Below, one piece after another: positions 1 through 14,064 of a stretch of DNA of 40,524 bases. The stretch spans positions 1 through 40,524 of the forward strand of contig JAAYCP010000184.1 in assembly GCA_012729695.1 (NCBI GenBank), given 5' to 3'. The notes beneath the pieces are model-generated. The model had not been told where the DNA came from. It ran no database searches and saw only the letters and a list, made by a program, of their open reading frames with translations. Position numbers and translations under genes: made by a program. Every line of letters starts with the position of its first letter. Position 1 is the stretch's first letter. The stretch comes from Actinomycetales bacterium. GTDB lineage: Bacteria; Actinomycetota; Actinomycetes; Actinomycetales; Dermatophilaceae.

Positions 1-3030
<3,030 letters not shown>

Positions 3031-3042
3031 TCAGACGCCCAG

Positions 3043-3072
3043 CGCCGCACCATGACACGCCGCACCATGACA
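3043..3072. repeat. Tandem 15-bp duplication downstream of ligA
   Basis: The 15-mer CGCCGCACCATGACA occurs twice head to tail (3043-3057, 3058-3072) in the 143-base gap between the ligA stop and the convergent UPF0126 gene. No clear terminator hairpin with a T-run is visible in this gap. The same 15-base period is seen in the triplication at 3900-3944. Confidence 0.9.
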
Positions 3073-3173
3073 TGGAGCGCGATGGTGACACGCGCGTCGC
3101 GGTGGAGCGGTCGAGGGTCGCTGGTCTTCGCCCGCTGGTCTGCGACTGACCGCTGCCGGTGGCCTGGCCGGGC

Positions 3174-3875
3174 TCAGGGCCTGCGAGGCCTCGGCATGTT
3201 GAGGTCCAGTGCCACGGCCACCATGCGGGTGACGAAGACGAGGGCCACGCAGAGCCACAACGTCACCGGGTTGAGCAGGCCGACGGCGTCGAGACCGACG
3301 ATGAGCGCTGCACCCGCGACAGCGGGAACGGCGTAGAGCTCGCGCTGGAGCACCTCGGGCACCTGGCCGGCGAGGACGTCACGGATCATGCCGCCGCCGA
3401 CCGCCGTCACACCGCCGACGATGATCGCGGTCAGGGCGGGGCTGTCGAGCTGGATGGCCTTCAGCGCTCCGGCCACGGCGAAGACCGACAGCCCCACTGC
3501 GTCGAGGACCTTGACGAGGGCGGTGAGGATGCCGGCCGCACGCAGACGTCGGAGCACACCTGGCGGGCGCTCTCCGACCTCCTTCCCACCGGCCGCGTCG
3601 CGATCGTCGTCGATCCGGTCGTGGAGCGCGAAGACGACGAGACCTGCGGCGAGACCGGTGGCGACGAGGCGCCAGTCCGAGACGCCCACAGGAGGTGTCG
3701 CGCCGAGGAGCAGGTCACGGATGATCCCACCGCCGAGAGCGGTCACACCGGCCAGGACGTGGATGCCGAACAGGTCGAGGTGGGCGCGTAGGGCGACGAG
3801 TCCACCGGTGAGACCGAAGACGAAGACCCCGATGAACTCGAGGATCACCTGCAAGGTCGTCGGCTCGGTCACCAT
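3174..3875 (-). CDS. UPF0126 / TRIC-type membrane protein
   Basis: A 233-residue integral membrane protein made of two copies of a three-helix unit, each with a glycine-rich IRD motif (LGGGIIRDLLLG near residue 48 and VGGGMIRDVLAG near residue 145). This is the diagnostic pattern of UPF0126, the bacterial relatives of trimeric intracellular cation channels. The units are joined by a charged linker (about residues 84-110). The family is expected to form cation-permeable pores; the ion here is unknown. ATG at 3875 gives MVTEP and leaves a short N-terminal tail before the first helix. It is convergent with ligA and downstream of the TIGR03085-like gene on the same strand. Confidence 0.9.
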   Translation of the reverse strand: MVTEPTTLQVILEFIGVFVFGLTGGLVALRAHLDLFGIHVLAGVTALGGGIIRDLLLGATPPVGVSDWRLVATGLAAGLVVFALHDRIDDDRDAAGGKEVGERPPGVLRRLRAAGILTALVKVLDAVGLSVFAVAGALKAIQLDSPALTAIIVGGVTAVGGGMIRDVLAGQVPEVLQRELYAVPAVAGAALIVGLDAVGLLNPVTLWLCVALVFVTRMVAVALDLNMPRPRRP

Positions 3876-3899
3876 GGCGCCGGCCCTGCACCCGGATGC

Positions 3900-3944
3900 G
3901 CTCCCACCTCAGATGCTCCCACCTCAGATGCTCCCACCTCAGAT
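3900..3944. repeat. Triplicated 15-bp repeat carrying in-frame stop codons
   Basis: GCTCCCACCTCAGAT occurs three times without mismatch. On the minus strand each unit reads ATC TGA GGT GGG AGC, so the stop codon of the gene at 3939-4592 lies in the first unit met by the ribosome and the next two units repeat the TGA in the same frame. The array fills most of the gap to the next minus-strand gene. Confidence 0.95.
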
Positions 3945-4592
3945 ACCGAGCGAGGCGGTCTGCAGGGACATGATCGCCGGCTTCGACCCGCGTGCGTCGT
4001 ACGTGGCGTGCGCGCCTCGGCCGAAGGCGAGCAGGGCCAGCTCGCCGGGGGTGCCCGTCACCGTGACCGATCCCTTCTTCGAAGGTGCCTTCACGGCGAT
4101 CCGTCCGTAGCCGGGTGCGGCGAGGACGAGTCCGGCGCCCACCTTGCGGAACAGGACCTTGGCGGTGCGCTTGAGCGCGTGCCAGACACCCCACTCCGTC
4201 TCGGCGTCCAGCTCGCGCACCGGGTGGCCCGGTCGGGCGCGCAGCACGTCCTCGTGGTGGATGAAGAACTCCAGGCCGTTGACGGCCTCGTCGACCGCAG
4301 GGAACTTGGTCGGGTGCCAGCCCTGCGGTCCGGCACGGACCTGCTCGACGAGATCAGTCCACAGGGTGGTGAGGGCCAGCTCGCGCTGCTCCCGCTCGAG
4401 GCGCTCGCTGAGGATGGGGACCCACGCGCCGACGGCGATGCCGGGACGCCGCTCCCGCAGCACGAGGTGGGCGGCGAGGTCACGCGTGAGCCAGGGTGAG
4501 CACAGGGTCGGAGCATCCGGACCCACCTCGAGGAAGGTGTCGCAGATCGCCGCCCGCTCGGCGGCGGCGACGTGGCCGGTGGGCATGCTCAC
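3939..4592 (-). CDS. TIGR03085-like protein (DinB / mycothiol-dependent isomerase-like)
   Basis: 217 residues. The N-terminal half has the actinobacterial TIGR03085 signature: an ERAAICDTFLEVGPDAPTLC segment, then TRDLAAHLVLRERRPG, and FFIHHEDVLRARPGH at about residue 112. The conserved histidines (AHL and HHED) fit the metal-binding DinB-like four-helix bundle seen in mycothiol-dependent maleylpyruvate isomerases. The substrate is unknown. Start is GTG 4592 (MSMP), which overlaps the stop of the upstream metallophosphoesterase by four bases; an ATG two codons later is also possible. The overlap implies coupled translation. The stop lies inside a triplicated 15-bp repeat. Confidence 0.8.
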   Translation of the reverse strand: MSMPTGHVAAAERAAICDTFLEVGPDAPTLCSPWLTRDLAAHLVLRERRPGIAVGAWVPILSERLEREQRELALTTLWTDLVEQVRAGPQGWHPTKFPAVDEAVNGLEFFIHHEDVLRARPGHPVRELDAETEWGVWHALKRTAKVLFRKVGAGLVLAAPGYGRIAVKAPSKKGSVTVTGTPGELALLAFGRGAHATYDARGSKPAIMSLQTASLGI

Positions 4593-5374
4593 GGTCCTTC
4601 CTGCCGGTCGGTCGCGGGGTGCGTCCCGGGTAGGTCGATGCGGTCCTCGACGACGAGCTGGTCGTCGGTGAGCAGGAGGACGTCCACGGCCGGCTCGGCA
4701 CCCGGCTCAGGGAGTGTCACGACCGCCGTGCCGAACTCCTCGAGGACGAAGTCGAACTCGTCCCCCCGATGACGGATGGAGTAGTACGTCGAGGGAGACC
4801 CGATCAGGTAGGCCTCGCCGAGGCGTCCCCGGTACCCCTCGTGCGTGTGCCCCGAGAGGACGACCAGCGGGCCGCGGTGCTCTGCGACCGCACGGACCGC
4901 CTCCTCGTGACCGCTCAGGGTGAACCACTCGTGGGTGCTGCGCGACTCGACGGGGTGGTGCATGAACAGCACCGTGGGCTGCCCGTCCATCCCGGCCAGC
5001 GCCTCGACCACCGGCTGGCCGACACCGGCGACCTCTCCCACCACCTGGGTCTCGACGCCCACGAAGCGCCAGGGACCGACCTGCGCACCCGGCTCACCGA
5101 AGGCCCGTCGCACCGGCTCCGACAGGTCGTGGTTGCCGGGCACCGCGAGGACGACGGGCGCCAGGCCCTCGACGAGCTCGCGCACGGCGCGTGCGCCCTC
5201 CTCGCTGCCGTCGTCGCAGACGTCCCCGGTGACGACGACCGCGTCGAATGGTCCGTAGGGGCGGGCCCGGTCGAGCACCTCCTCGAGCCTGGCCCGGGAG
5301 TCGATCTCGGGGTGCATCGTGCGCGCACCGGGCGCGTGCAGGTGCGTGTCGCTGAGGTGCAGCAGTCGAGTCAC
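4589..5374 (-). CDS. Calcineurin-like metallophosphoesterase (CpdA/Icc-like)
   Basis: 261 residues with all five dimetal phosphoesterase blocks: DTHLH (DxH) at residues 9-13, GDVCDDG, GNHD, an HHP block and GHTHEG. Length and motif order resemble cyclic-nucleotide phosphodiesterases of the CpdA/Icc class, but cAMP as substrate is an inference. I start at GTG 5374 (MTRLLHLSDTHL) because this is the family N-terminus and a -10 hexamer TAGGCT lies exactly seven bases upstream on the minus strand, indicating a leaderless mRNA. The longer open frame to 5629 runs through the divergent gatC gene and is not coding. The stop overlaps the TIGR03085-like start by four bases. Confidence 0.9.
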   Translation of the reverse strand: MTRLLHLSDTHLHAPGARTMHPEIDSRARLEEVLDRARPYGPFDAVVVTGDVCDDGSEEGARAVRELVEGLAPVVLAVPGNHDLSEPVRRAFGEPGAQVGPWRFVGVETQVVGEVAGVGQPVVEALAGMDGQPTVLFMHHPVESRSTHEWFTLSGHEEAVRAVAEHRGPLVVLSGHTHEGYRGRLGEAYLIGSPSTYYSIRHRGDEFDFVLEEFGTAVVTLPEPGAEPAVDVLLLTDDQLVVEDRIDLPGTHPATDRQEGP

Positions 5375-5507
5375 GGGCCCGAGCCTAGTGGCGTGCCCCT
5401 CGGCACTTCCTGTCATCGCGCGCCCAACCGGCACGGGGAACTCGGGCGGTGTCCGCCCGCCTGCGCCGATGCGGAGGGTCCTCCCCGGGGTGCCTAGACT
5501 GCTCCGT
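5375..5507. promoter_or_regulatory. Divergent leaderless promoters (metallophosphoesterase / gatC)
   Basis: Two outward-facing -10 elements are visible: TAGGCT on the minus strand (5387-5382), seven bases before GTG 5374, and TAGACT on the plus strand (5495-5500), seven bases before ATG 5508. The spacing puts transcription start at or beside each start codon. No obvious -35 consensus or Shine-Dalgarno sequence is present. Confidence 0.7.
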
Positions 5508-5804
5508 ATGTCCGAACTCACCCGTGCCGACGTCGCGCACCTGGCGTCGCTGGCCCGCATCGACCTCTCCGAGGCCGAGCTCGACCACCTCTCCGGAGAG
5601 CTCGCGATCATCCTCGAGTCGGTGGCCACGGTGTCGTCCGCCCCGATCGAGGACGTCGAGCCGATGAGTCACCCGCTGCCCCTGGTCAACGTCTCACGAC
5701 CCGACGTCGTGACCCCGTCGCTCACTCCCGAGGAGGCGCTCGCCATGGCGCCGGAGGCCGAGGAGCAGCGCTTCTCCGTGCCGCGCATCCTCGACGAGGA
5801 CTGA
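5508..5804 (+). CDS. gatC: Asp-tRNA(Asn)/Glu-tRNA(Gln) amidotransferase subunit C
   Basis: 98 residues, the normal GatC length. It shows the family features: a start segment TRADVAHLASLARIDLSE, the DVEPM segment, and the C-terminal RPDV...APEAEEQRFSVPRIL tail that wraps around GatA. GatC is the small stabilising subunit of the complex that converts Glu-tRNA(Gln) to Gln-tRNA(Gln). It is followed by gatA after 81 bases and then gatB, forming gatCAB. ATG 5508 is supported by homology and by TAGACT seven bases upstream (leaderless start). Confidence 0.97.
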   Translation: MSELTRADVAHLASLARIDLSEAELDHLSGELAIILESVATVSSAPIEDVEPMSHPLPLVNVSRPDVVTPSLTPEEALAMAPEAEEQRFSVPRILDED

Positions 5805-5885
5805 CGAGCCACATCGATTCGCGAAGACGCCAGCCTCCGCACCCCCAGCTCCTCCCGCCATCCGCACCTTCCAGGACCGTGACCC

Positions 5886-7442
<1,557 letters not shown>

Positions 7443-7444
7443 GT

Positions 7445-8998
7445 ATGACGACCATGACCGGCGGCACGGCCGCCAGCGCCGAAGCCGTCCTCGACTACGA
7501 CGAGGTGACGAGCGCATTCGACCCGGTCCTCGGGCTGGAGGTGCACGTCGAGCTGCACACCGCGACGAAGATGTTCTGCGGCTGCCCGACGACGTTCGGC
7601 GCTGCTCCGAACACCCAGGTCTGCCCGGTCTGCCTCGGCCTTCCCGGAGCCCTGCCGGTCGTCAACGCCGTGGCCGTCGAGTCCGCGATCCGGATCGGCC
7701 TGGCCCTGAACTGCGAGATCGCGCAGTGGTGCCGCTTCGCCCGGAAGAACTACTTCTACCCGGACATGCCGAAGAACTTCCAGATCAGCCAGTACGACGA
7801 GCCGATCGCCTTCAACGGCTGGCTCGACGTCGAGGTCCCGGCCGAGCACGGCGAGGGCACCGAGGTGTTCCGCGTCGAGATCGAGCGCGCGCACATGGAG
7901 GAGGACACCGGTAAGTCGACCCACATCGGTGGCCTCACGGGCCGGATCCACGGCGCGACCCACAGCCTCGTGGACTACAACCGCGCCGGCATCCCGCTCA
8001 TCGAGATCGTCACCAAGCCGATCGTCGGTGCGGGGGAGCGGGCGCCCGAGGTGGCCCGCGCATACGTCGCCACCCTGCGTGACCTGCTCAAGGCGCTCGA
8101 TGTGTCCGACGTGAAGATGGAGCAGGGCTCGATGCGCTGCGACGTCAACCTCTCCCTCATGCCGAAGGGTTCCTCCCAGTTCGGCACCCGCAGCGAGACC
8201 AAGAACGTCAACTCCCTGCGCTCCGTCGAGCGTGCGGTGCGCTTCGAGATGTGCCGTCACGGCGCCGTCCTCTCCTCGGGCGGCTCGATCGTGCAGGAGA
8301 CCCGCCACTGGCACGAGGACACCGGGGTCACCACCTCGGGTCGCGTGAAGTCGGACGCGGAGGACTACCGGTACTTCCCCGAGCCCGACCTGGTGCCGAT
8401 CGCTCCGTCCCGTGAGCTCGTCGAGGAGCTCCGCGCCACCCTTCCGGAACCCCCGACCGAGCGGCGCAAGCGGCTCCAGAACGGCTGGGGTTTCAGCGAT
8501 CTGGAGATGCGCGACGTCGTCAACGCCGGCCTCGTCGAGCTCATCGAGGAGACCGTCGCGGCTGGCGCGTCACCGGCAGCGGCGCGCAAGTGGTGGTCCG
8601 GTGAGATCGCTCGCCGCGCCAACGCCGAGGGTCAGGACGTCCCGACGTATGCGGGGGTCCTGGGCGTCACGCCGGCTCACGTCGTCGAGCTCGAGTCCCT
8701 CATCACGAGCGGTCGGCTCAACGACTCGATGGCCCGCCAGGCGTGGGAAGGGGTCCTTGCGGGTGAGGGCACCCCGACCCAGGTGGCCGACGCCCGCGGT
8801 CTGGAGCTGGTTCAGGACACCGGTGCGCTCGAGGCCGCCGTCGACGAGGTCATCGCGGCGAACCCCGATATCGCCGACAAGATCCGCGACGGCAAGGTGC
8901 AGGCCGTCGGAGCTCTCATCGGTCAGGTCATGAAGGCGATGAAGGGGCAGGCTGACGCCGCCGCCGTCCGCGAGCTCATCATCGGCAAGCTGACGTAG
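7445..8998 (+). CDS. gatB: Asp-tRNA(Asn)/Glu-tRNA(Gln) amidotransferase subunit B
   Basis: 517 residues. GatB binds the mischarged tRNA and carries out kinase and transamidase steps. Visible landmarks are the LGLEVHVEL start of the catalytic cradle (about residue 28), the zinc-site cysteines in FCGCPTTFG...[36 protein letters not shown], the [13 protein letters not shown] segment, and a C-terminal helical YqeY-like tail ending in [11 protein letters not shown] that clamps tRNA. Start ATG 7445 lies two bases after the gatA stop; the open frame back to 7352 overlaps gatA and is not homologous. The stop is only five bases from the convergent DUF937 gene. Confidence 0.98.
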   Translation: MTTMTGGTAASAEAVLDYDEVTSAFDPVLGLEVHVELHTATKMFCGCPTTFGAAPNTQVCPVCLGLPGALPVVNAVAVESAIRIGLALNCEIAQWCRFARKNYFYPDMPKNFQISQYDEPIAFNGWLDVEVPAEHGEGTEVFRVEIERAHMEEDTGKSTHIGGLTGRIHGATHSLVDYNRAGIPLIEIVTKPIVGAGERAPEVARAYVATLRDLLKALDVSDVKMEQGSMRCDVNLSLMPKGSSQFGTRSETKNVNSLRSVERAVRFEMCRHGAVLSSGGSIVQETRHWHEDTGVTTSGRVKSDAEDYRYFPEPDLVPIAPSRELVEELRATLPEPPTERRKRLQNGWGFSDLEMRDVVNAGLVELIEETVAAGASPAAARKWWSGEIARRANAEGQDVPTYAGVLGVTPAHVVELESLITSGRLNDSMARQAWEGVLAGEGTPTQVADARGLELVQDTGALEAAVDEVIAANPDIADKIRDGKVQAVGALIGQVMKAMKGQADAAAVRELIIGKLT

Positions 8999-9003
8999 CC
9001 CCG

Positions 9004-9609
9004 TCAGCGGCGGCCGCCGCCGAGGAGCCCACCGAGGATGTCGGTGATGATCGAGCCGCCGCCCGCGGACTTGCCTCCGGTCTGGGCGGCACCGCCCGCG
9101 GCACCGCCGAGGACCTCACCCAGCAGGTCCTGCAGCGAGCCCGGAGCGCCCGCGTCACGCTGACCGCCGGATGTCGGCAGGGTGGCCCCGCCGCCCGGGC
9201 CACCCGCGCGTCCCTGCATCTGCTTCGCGAGGTAGGACAGCACGATCGGCGCGAGCATCGGCAGGAGCCTCTTCATGAGGTCTCCGCCCAGGCCACCGCC
9301 GGCACCGCCGAGGGCGTGCACGACCTGCTCCTGGTTGCCGCCGAAGATGTGGGAGCTGATCTTCTCGCCGTCCCTCGTGTCGACCCGGCCCAGATCGATG
9401 CGCTCGCCGAAGAGGTCGTCGCCGTGCTGGCCGATGGCCTGCTGGAGCGAGGCGGCGCCCTGCGGGTCAGCGGCGTTGGCCTGCAGGCCTCCGAGGAGCG
9501 CAGGCAGGGCCGTGGATGCGGCCTGGCGGGCGGTGGCCTCGTCGACGCCGAGCTGGGCAGCCAGCTGGTCCATCGGGAGGGAGCTGAGGATGTCGTCGAA
9601 TCCTGCCAT
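9004..9609 (-). CDS. DUF937-type protein with Gly-rich C-terminus
   Basis: 201 residues. The N-terminal portion (MAGFDDILSSLPMDQLAAQLGV, then a LPALLGGLQANA segment and SHIFGG) matches the DUF937 family, whose function is not known to me. The C-terminal 75 residues are low-complexity Gly/Ala/Gln with short GSLQDLLGEVLGG and GSIITDILGGLLGGG elements that could form short amphipathic helices. Start ATG 9609 is chosen for the AGAGG ribosome site nine bases upstream; the open frame continues to 9684 without homology. It is convergent with gatB and divergent from the dehydrogenase gene at 9716. Confidence 0.75.
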   Translation of the reverse strand: MAGFDDILSSLPMDQLAAQLGVDEATARQAASTALPALLGGLQANAADPQGAASLQQAIGQHGDDLFGERIDLGRVDTRDGEKISSHIFGGNQEQVVHALGGAGGGLGGDLMKRLLPMLAPIVLSYLAKQMQGRAGGPGGGATLPTSGGQRDAGAPGSLQDLLGEVLGGAAGGAAQTGGKSAGGGSIITDILGGLLGGGRR

Positions 9610-9715
9610 GGGGTGACCTCTCATCTGGCACGGTCGTCCTCGACCGGCGGCGTGGTGGTGCGCAGTCGCCTGCGTGCACTCCAACCTATCCCCGCGCGGC
9701 CCCTAGGGTGAGGGA

Positions 9716-10675
9716 ATGCACCTCCCGGGCCGCATCGTCGCCTCGCTTCCCGATCCGTCGTGGGTCGAGGACGTCGGCTCGATCGATGGTGTGGAGCTCA
9801 TCGCCTCCGACCTTCGATCCCTGCCCGATCGGCACGACGAGATCGAGGTGTGCGTCCCGCCGTACATGCAGCAGTACGACCGGTCGCTGTTCGCCAGGAT
9901 GCCGACTCTGCGGCTCGTGCAGGTGCTCACCGCCGGTTACGACGGTCTGCCTGAGGCCCTGCCGGCGTCGGTCGACCTGGCGAACGCCGTGGGTGTCCAC
10001 GACACCTCCACCGCCGAGCTCGCCGTGACTCTCGCGCTCGCGTCGCTGCGCTCCGTCCCGGAGTTCGTGCTCAACGCGCAGTCGGGGACGTGGGCCGCCT
10101 CGCGCGTCTACGACTCCCTCGCCGACCGGCACGTCGTCATCCTCGGTTACGGCGCCATCGGGCGGGCGGTGGCTGCCCGCCTGCAGCCGTTCGAGGTGCG
10201 GATGACCGGGATCGCCAGCCGTGCCCGGCCCGGCGACGGCCTTGTCGACACGGTGCTGGGAGTCGAGGAGCTCGCCGGGGTGCTCCCGACGGCGCAGGTC
10301 CTCATCGTCACCGTTCCGCTGTCCGACGCGACGACGGGTCTCGTCGATGACACCGTCCTCAGTGCGCTCCCCGACGGAGCGGTGGTGGTCAACGTCGCCC
10401 GGGGCAGGGTCGCCGACACGGACGCGATCCTGAGCCACGCCGGGCGCCTGCGCTTCGCCCTGGACGTGACCGACCCCGAGCCCCTCCCGCCCGACCACCC
10501 ACTGTGGCAAGCGCCGGGCGTGCTCATCAGCCCCCACACCGGCGGGCCGACCACGGCGTTCCGGCCCCGAGCGGTGCGCTACCTGCGTGAGCAGCTGCGC
10601 GCATACGCCGCGACCGGTTCGGTGCCCCACATCGTGCACGGTCCGGGATCGGGGAAGCTCTCCCCCCACCTGTAA
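9716..10675 (+). CDS. D-isomer-specific 2-hydroxyacid dehydrogenase
   Basis: 319 residues. It is expected to reduce 2-oxoacids with NAD(P)H. The coenzyme domain has ILGYGAIGRAVAARL (GxGxxG, about residue 142), and the catalytic Arg (VNVARGR), Glu (TDPEPLPPDHPLW) and His (ISPHTGG) are all present. The N-terminal domain is short and divergent, so the substrate (glyoxylate, hydroxypyruvate or other) cannot be assigned. ATG 9716 is preceded by TAGGGT with a six-base spacer, consistent with a leaderless transcript. It is not SerA, which is at 21091. Confidence 0.9.
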   Translation: MHLPGRIVASLPDPSWVEDVGSIDGVELIASDLRSLPDRHDEIEVCVPPYMQQYDRSLFARMPTLRLVQVLTAGYDGLPEALPASVDLANAVGVHDTSTAELAVTLALASLRSVPEFVLNAQSGTWAASRVYDSLADRHVVILGYGAIGRAVAARLQPFEVRMTGIASRARPGDGLVDTVLGVEELAGVLPTAQVLIVTVPLSDATTGLVDDTVLSALPDGAVVVNVARGRVADTDAILSHAGRLRFALDVTDPEPLPPDHPLWQAPGVLISPHTGGPTTAFRPRAVRYLREQLRAYAATGSVPHIVHGPGSGKLSPHL

Positions 10676-10705
10676 CAGCTCCGCGTGCAGTGGCATGCTT
10701 GCGTC

Positions 10706-11239
10706 ATGACGAGGGCGTCTGAAGACCGACTGCTGGTCCTGGTCCGGCACAGTGAGGCCGCGTCAGGAGGATCCGCCGACGAGGAGCGCGAGCTCACCGA
10801 GGACGGTTGGGCCCATGCCCGCGAGGCGGGCCGCTGGCTGCGCGAGTTCGGTATCGGGCTCGATGAGGTCTTCTGCTCCTCCGCCACCCGCGCCAGGCAG
10901 ACGTGCGAGGCCATCTGGGAGGCCGGCTGCAGTGAGGCGGACGTCCGCTACGACTCCCGCGTCTACAACGCGAGCGCCCAGCGGCTCCTCGACGTGATCC
11001 GGGACGCCGACACCGACGCCAACGTCGTCATGGTCGTCGGCCACGCACCCGGGATCCCCTATCTGGCGAGCATCCTCGCCGACGGGGAGGGCAGCGAGCA
11101 GGCGCACGAGGCCCTCGGCCACGGCTACCCGACGACCGGGATCGCGATCCTGTCCTACTCCGGCCACTGGTCCGACCTGGGCCCGGCCTCCGCGCGTCTC
11201 GACCGCTTCCACGTGGCGCGGCCGAGCGGTGGCGCGTAG
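10706..11239 (+). CDS. SixA-like histidine phosphatase
   Basis: 177 residues. The branch-2 histidine phosphatase signature RHSEA (phospho-acceptor His) is at about residue 15, with SSATRARQT and VVGHAPG supplying the second catalytic Arg and His. Length and the lack of an inserted subdomain match SixA, which dephosphorylates phosphohistidine in phosphorelays; the partner here is unknown. ATG 10706 is chosen because the family starts there and CATGCT lies six bases upstream, the leaderless arrangement seen elsewhere in the window. Confidence 0.88.
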   Translation: MTRASEDRLLVLVRHSEAASGGSADEERELTEDGWAHAREAGRWLREFGIGLDEVFCSSATRARQTCEAIWEAGCSEADVRYDSRVYNASAQRLLDVIRDADTDANVVMVVGHAPGIPYLASILADGEGSEQAHEALGHGYPTTGIAILSYSGHWSDLGPASARLDRFHVARPSGGA

Positions 11240-11331
11240 TCCTCGACCAGGTCGCCTCGGGTGAGTGGGCTGCCGCCTCCCTGGTGAGACGGGAGGGTCG
11301 GGGTAGGGGGCCCGGCCCTAGACTCGGGACC

Positions 11332-13182
11332 ATGCCAGCGCTGCGTTCTCGTACCTCGACCCACGGTCGGACCATGGCCGGTGCCCGCGCCCTCTGGCGG
11401 GCCACCGGCATGACGGACAGCGACTTCGGTAAGCCGATCGTCGCGATTGCCAACAGCTTCACCCAGTTCGTCCCGGGGCACGTCCACCTCAAGGACATGG
11501 GCCAGCTCGTCGCCGGGGCCGTCGCGGAGGCCGGGGGAGTGGGCCGCGAGTTCAACACCATCGCCGTCGACGACGGCATCGCCATGGGCCACGCGGGGAT
11601 GCTCTACTCCCTCCCGAGCCGGGAGCTCATCGCGGACGCGGTCGAGTACATGGTCAACGCGCACTGCGCCGACGCGCTCGTGTGCATCAGCAACTGCGAC
11701 AAGATCACCCCCGGCATGCTCATGGCCGCCCTACGCCTGAACATCCCCACCGTGTTCGTCTCCGGTGGGCCGATGGAGGCGGGCAAGACCCAGGCCGTCG
11801 ACGGCGTCGTCCACACCAAGCTCGACCTCATCGACGCCATGGTCGCGGCGAGTGACGCATCGGTCAGCGACGCCCAGCTCGACGAGATCGAGCGCTCCGC
11901 CTGCCCGACATGCGGCTCCTGCTCCGGCATGTTCACGGCGAACTCGATGAACTGTCTCACCGAGGCCATCGGGCTGTCCCTGCCCGGCAACGGCTCCACC
12001 CTGGCCACGCACGCGGCCCGGAAGGACCTCTTCCTCACCGCCGGCCGCATCGTCGTCGAGATCGCCAAGCGCTACTACGACGAGGACGATGAGTCGGTCC
12101 TCCCGCGCAACATCGCCTCGATGGACGCCTTCCGCAACGCGGTCGCGCTCGACGTCGCCATGGGTGGTTCCACGAACACGGTCCTGCACCTTCTCGCCGC
12201 TGCTCGGGAGGCCGACCTCGACTTCTCGATCCAGGAGATCGACGCGATCAGCCGGCAGGTGCCGTGCCTGTCCAAGGTCGCCCCCAACAGCCAGAAGTTC
12301 CACATGGAGGACGTCCACCGCGCCGGTGGGATCCCGGCCATCCTCGGCGAGCTCGACCGAGCCGGACTCCTCGCGCGCGACGTCCACGCGATCCACAGCC
12401 CGTCCCTCGACACATGGCTCGCGGAGTGGGACATCCGTGGCGGGTCTGCCTCGCAGGCCGCGCTCGAGCTCTTCCACGCAGCGCCCGGTGGGGTCCGTAC
12501 GACCGAGGCGTTCTCGACGACGAACCGGTGGGCCTCACTCGACACCGACGCAGCCGAGGGGTGCATCCGCGACCGGGCCCACGCATACACGGCCGACGGT
12601 GGTCTCGCCGTGCTCCACGGCAACATCGCTCCGGACGGGTGCGTCGTCAAGACCGCCGGTGTCCCGGAGGAGATCTGGCGCTTCGAGGGCGTCGCGCGGG
12701 TCTACGAGAGCCAGGACGACGCGGTGGACGGCATCCTCGGCAAGGAGGTCCAGCCGGGCGACGTCGTCGTCATCCGCTACGAGGGCCCCAAGGGTGGCCC
12801 GGGGATGCAGGAGATGCTCTACCCCACCTCCTTCCTCAAGGGCCTCGGCCTCGGTCAGAAGTGCGCGCTCATCACCGACGGTCGCTTCTCGGGCGGCACG
12901 AGTGGCCTCTCGATAGGTCACATCTCCCCGGAGGCCGCCTCCGGTGGAGCCATCGGCCTCGTGGAGACCGGCGACCCGATCGTCATCGACATCCCGAACC
13001 GCTCGATTCACCTCGACGTGCCGGACGACGTCCTCGCCGAGCGCCGGGCGAAGCAGGAGGCCCGCGAGCGGCCGTGGACCCCCATCGACCGGGACCGGCC
13101 GATCAGCGCAGCGCTGCGCGCCTACGCCTCGATGGCCACCTCCGCCTCCGACGGCGCAGTGCGCCGGGTGCCCGACCTCTGA
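11332..13182 (+). CDS. ilvD: Dihydroxy-acid dehydratase
   Basis: 616 residues. It dehydrates 2,3-dihydroxy-isovalerate and 2,3-dihydroxy-3-methylvalerate to the keto-acid precursors of valine/leucine and isoleucine. The family's Fe-S and catalytic segments are intact: [11 protein letters not shown] (Cys about 122), [18 protein letters not shown] (about residue 190) and [13 protein letters not shown]. The C-terminal [15 protein letters not shown] region is also intact. The start is ATG 11332, with TAGACT seven bases upstream (leaderless). It stands 2.4 kb before the ilvB leader, separated by the two-gene ABC exporter, so it is regulated separately from ilvBN. Confidence 0.98.
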   Translation: MPALRSRTSTHGRTMAGARALWRATGMTDSDFGKPIVAIANSFTQFVPGHVHLKDMGQLVAGAVAEAGGVGREFNTIAVDDGIAMGHAGMLYSLPSRELIADAVEYMVNAHCADALVCISNCDKITPGMLMAALRLNIPTVFVSGGPMEAGKTQAVDGVVHTKLDLIDAMVAASDASVSDAQLDEIERSACPTCGSCSGMFTANSMNCLTEAIGLSLPGNGSTLATHAARKDLFLTAGRIVVEIAKRYYDEDDESVLPRNIASMDAFRNAVALDVAMGGSTNTVLHLLAAAREADLDFSIQEIDAISRQVPCLSKVAPNSQKFHMEDVHRAGGIPAILGELDRAGLLARDVHAIHSPSLDTWLAEWDIRGGSASQAALELFHAAPGGVRTTEAFSTTNRWASLDTDAAEGCIRDRAHAYTADGGLAVLHGNIAPDGCVVKTAGVPEEIWRFEGVARVYESQDDAVDGILGKEVQPGDVVVIRYEGPKGGPGMQEMLYPTSFLKGLGLGQKCALITDGRFSGGTSGLSIGHISPEAASGGAIGLVETGDPIVIDIPNRSIHLDVPDDVLAERRAKQEARERPWTPIDRDRPISAALRAYASMATSASDGAVRRVPDL

Positions 13183-13203
13183 GCCGGCTCCGCGTCAGCC
13201 TGA

Positions 13204-13242
13204 CCTGCTCCGCCCCGACCGTTTGGCTTCGGGGAGAGCAGG
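13204..13242 (+). terminator. Strong hairpin after ilvD
   Basis: CCTGCTC and CCCCGA pair with TCGGGG and GAGCAGG, with a small bulge and a 10-base loop, 22 bases after the ilvD stop. There is no T-run, so it may be a processing or rho-assisted terminator rather than a classical intrinsic one. The next promoter (TAGGGT, 13278-13283) follows directly. Confidence 0.55.
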
Positions 13243-13290
13243 CCGAGCGTCGCGCGCCCGCGCAACCCGTGACCGTCTAGGGTGCCCATC

Positions 13291-14064
13291 ATGGACAGCC
13301 CGGGCACGAAGCGCGGTCCCGCGCTCGAGCTCCTCTCGCTGTCCAAGGCGTTCGGGCCGAAGTGGGCGGTCTACGACCTGAGCCTGCAGGTGCCGAGAGG
13401 CACGCTCTACGGGCTCGTCGGCCCCAACGGCGCGGGCAAGACGACCACGTTGTCGATGGCCACGGGCCTGCTCCGCCCGACCTCCGGCTCCGCGCGGGTG
13501 CTGGGCACCGACGTCTGGGCCGACCCCGCAGCGGCGAAGGCCATCATGGGGGTCGCTCCCGACGGCCTGCGGATGTTCGAGCACCTCACCGGACGCGAGC
13601 TCCTCACGTACACGGGAGCGCTGCGTCGGATGGACCCACGAGTGGTCGAGCAGCGCGCCGCCGAGCTCCTCGGCGTGCTCGAGCTGGACGGGGACCAGGA
13701 CCTGATGGTCGCCGACTACTCCGCCGGCATGAAGAAGAAGATCTCCCTGGCCTGTGCGCTCATCCACGCTCCGGAGCTGCTCATCCTCGACGAGCCGTTC
13801 GAGTCGATCGACCCGGTGTCGGGTCAGGTGATCCGCAGCATCCTGCGCAAGCTGGTCGCCGGCGGCCGCACCGTGGTCATGTCGAGCCACGTCATGGAGC
13901 TCGTCGAGGGACTCTGTGACCACGTCGCCGTCGTCGCCGCCGGACGCGTCCTCGCCCACGGCCCACTGGACGACGTCCGCGCCGGGAAGACCATGCAGGA
14001 GCGGTTCCTCGAGCTGGTGGGAGCGCGCGGCGACACTGGCGAGGGTCTCACGTGGTTGGACTGA
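13291..14064 (+). CDS. ABC transporter ATP-binding protein
   Basis: 257 residues. Walker A GPNGAGKTTT (about residue 45), an SAGMKKK signature loop (a diverged LSGGQ), and Walker B LLILDEPF are visible, with the switch His in MSSHVMEL. The subunit powers the membrane partner encoded next, which overlaps by 13 bases; exporters of this two-gene layout often expel peptides, lipids or drugs, but the cargo is unknown. Start ATG 13291 is preferred because TAGGGT ends eight bases before it; the GTG at 13282 would overlap that -10 element. Confidence 0.92.
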   Translation: MDSPGTKRGPALELLSLSKAFGPKWAVYDLSLQVPRGTLYGLVGPNGAGKTTTLSMATGLLRPTSGSARVLGTDVWADPAAAKAIMGVAPDGLRMFEHLTGRELLTYTGALRRMDPRVVEQRAAELLGVLELDGDQDLMVADYSAGMKKKISLACALIHAPELLILDEPFESIDPVSGQVIRSILRKLVAGGRTVVMSSHVMELVEGLCDHVAVVAAGRVLAHGPLDDVRAGKTMQERFLELVGARGDTGEGLTWLD

